DNA of 6,103 nucleotides from a bacterium (lineage in GTDB: Bacteria > Cyanobacteriota > Sericytochromatia > S15B-MN24 > VGJW01). Of this stretch, positions 6,094 through 6,103 are shown one piece after another. Position numbers and translations under genes: made by a program. The notes under the pieces are model-generated. The model was not told the origin of the DNA and did not search any database. It worked only from the letters and a program-made list of their open reading frames with translations. The stretch lies in contig JAJYIO010000180.1 in NCBI GenBank assembly GCA_021790035.1, positions 1 through 6,103 of the forward strand, given 5' to 3'. Position 1 is the stretch's first letter. Every line of letters begins with the position of its first letter.

Positions 6094-6095
6094 CA
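6081..6095 (-). repeat. Direct repeat copy A, TGGCNNNGCCGGAGC, weak sigma-54-like
   Basis: The minus-strand TGGCAAGGCCGGAGC is the upstream copy of the element at 5982-5996. With the next base (A) it matches 9 of 12 defined positions of the sigma-54 -24/-12 consensus, including GG and GC at the right spacing, but has GA where the consensus has TT. If it were a promoter, the leader to flp would be roughly 140 bases. Confidence 0.3.
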
Positions 6096-6103
6096 CGATA
6101 TTT

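Larger units (their letters stand above)
5926..6103 (-). promoter_or_regulatory. Upstream leader of the tad operon, likely promoter region
   Basis: No convincing gene is visible here on either strand; the tail of an upstream gene may enter at the right edge but I cannot fix its frame. The region must contain the promoter unless the operon begins beyond 6103. On the minus strand there is a -10-like AATAAT (6016-6021) without a recognisable -35 box. There is also a TGGCAAGG element (6081-6095) with the GG-N10-GC spacing of sigma-54 promoters but without the TT of the -12 box. Several short direct repeats and one inverted repeat (CGCTG-N6-CAGCG, 6039-6054) are candidate regulator sites. None identifies the promoter by itself. 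Confidence 0.4.

Noticed and set aside
6061..6103. Possible 3' tail of an upstream minus-strand gene
   Set aside because: Two frames end here at stops near 6067 and 6060 with only 11-13 codons each; too short to choose or to name a product.
1..6103. CRISPR arrays, insertion sequences, tRNA or rRNA genes
   Set aside because: No repeat-spacer pattern, transposase motif, terminal inverted repeats or RNA gene signature seen on reading both strands.

Overview
The window holds most of one Tad/Flp (tight adherence, type IVc) pilus locus. Every convincing gene lies on the minus strand, so transcription runs from the right edge to the left: flp pilin, a TadE-like minor pilin, cpaB/rcpC, cpaC/rcpA (secretin), a TadG-like protein, cpaE/tadZ and cpaF/tadA. 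The last gene runs off the left edge. Gaps between genes are only 6 to 49 bases and nearly every start has a clear Shine-Dalgarno sequence, so the seven genes are probably one operon.

The sequence is GC-rich, with long open frames on the wrong strand as expected at such composition. The outer-membrane secretin CpaC implies a diderm host. High GC, a TadG-like protein in the place where Caulobacter has cpaD, and a short CpaE fit an environmental diderm such as a deltaproteobacterial-type or Methylomirabilota/Rokubacteria-type lineage, but no taxonomic marker is present and this is only a guess.

Layout from right to left: 5926-6103 is the upstream leader, with no supported gene but several short direct repeats. 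It is followed by flp (5728-5925), tadE-like (5253-5678), cpaB (4382-5224), cpaC (3104-4369), tadG-like (2120-3055), cpaE (1116-2096) and cpaF (1-1109, 3' end missing). A strong hairpin (3068-3105) fills the cpaC-tadG gap, and a weaker one straddles the flp stop codon.

How they work together: the Flp prepilin is cut by a peptidase (TadV/CpaA, not in this window) and assembled by the CpaF hexameric ATPase with the TadB/TadC membrane platform (expected beyond the left edge). CpaE localises the machine, CpaC forms the outer-membrane pore, CpaB is the periplasmic accessory of the pore, and the TadE and TadG proteins are minor pilin-like components. I see a recognised system with some unusual details, not a new one.
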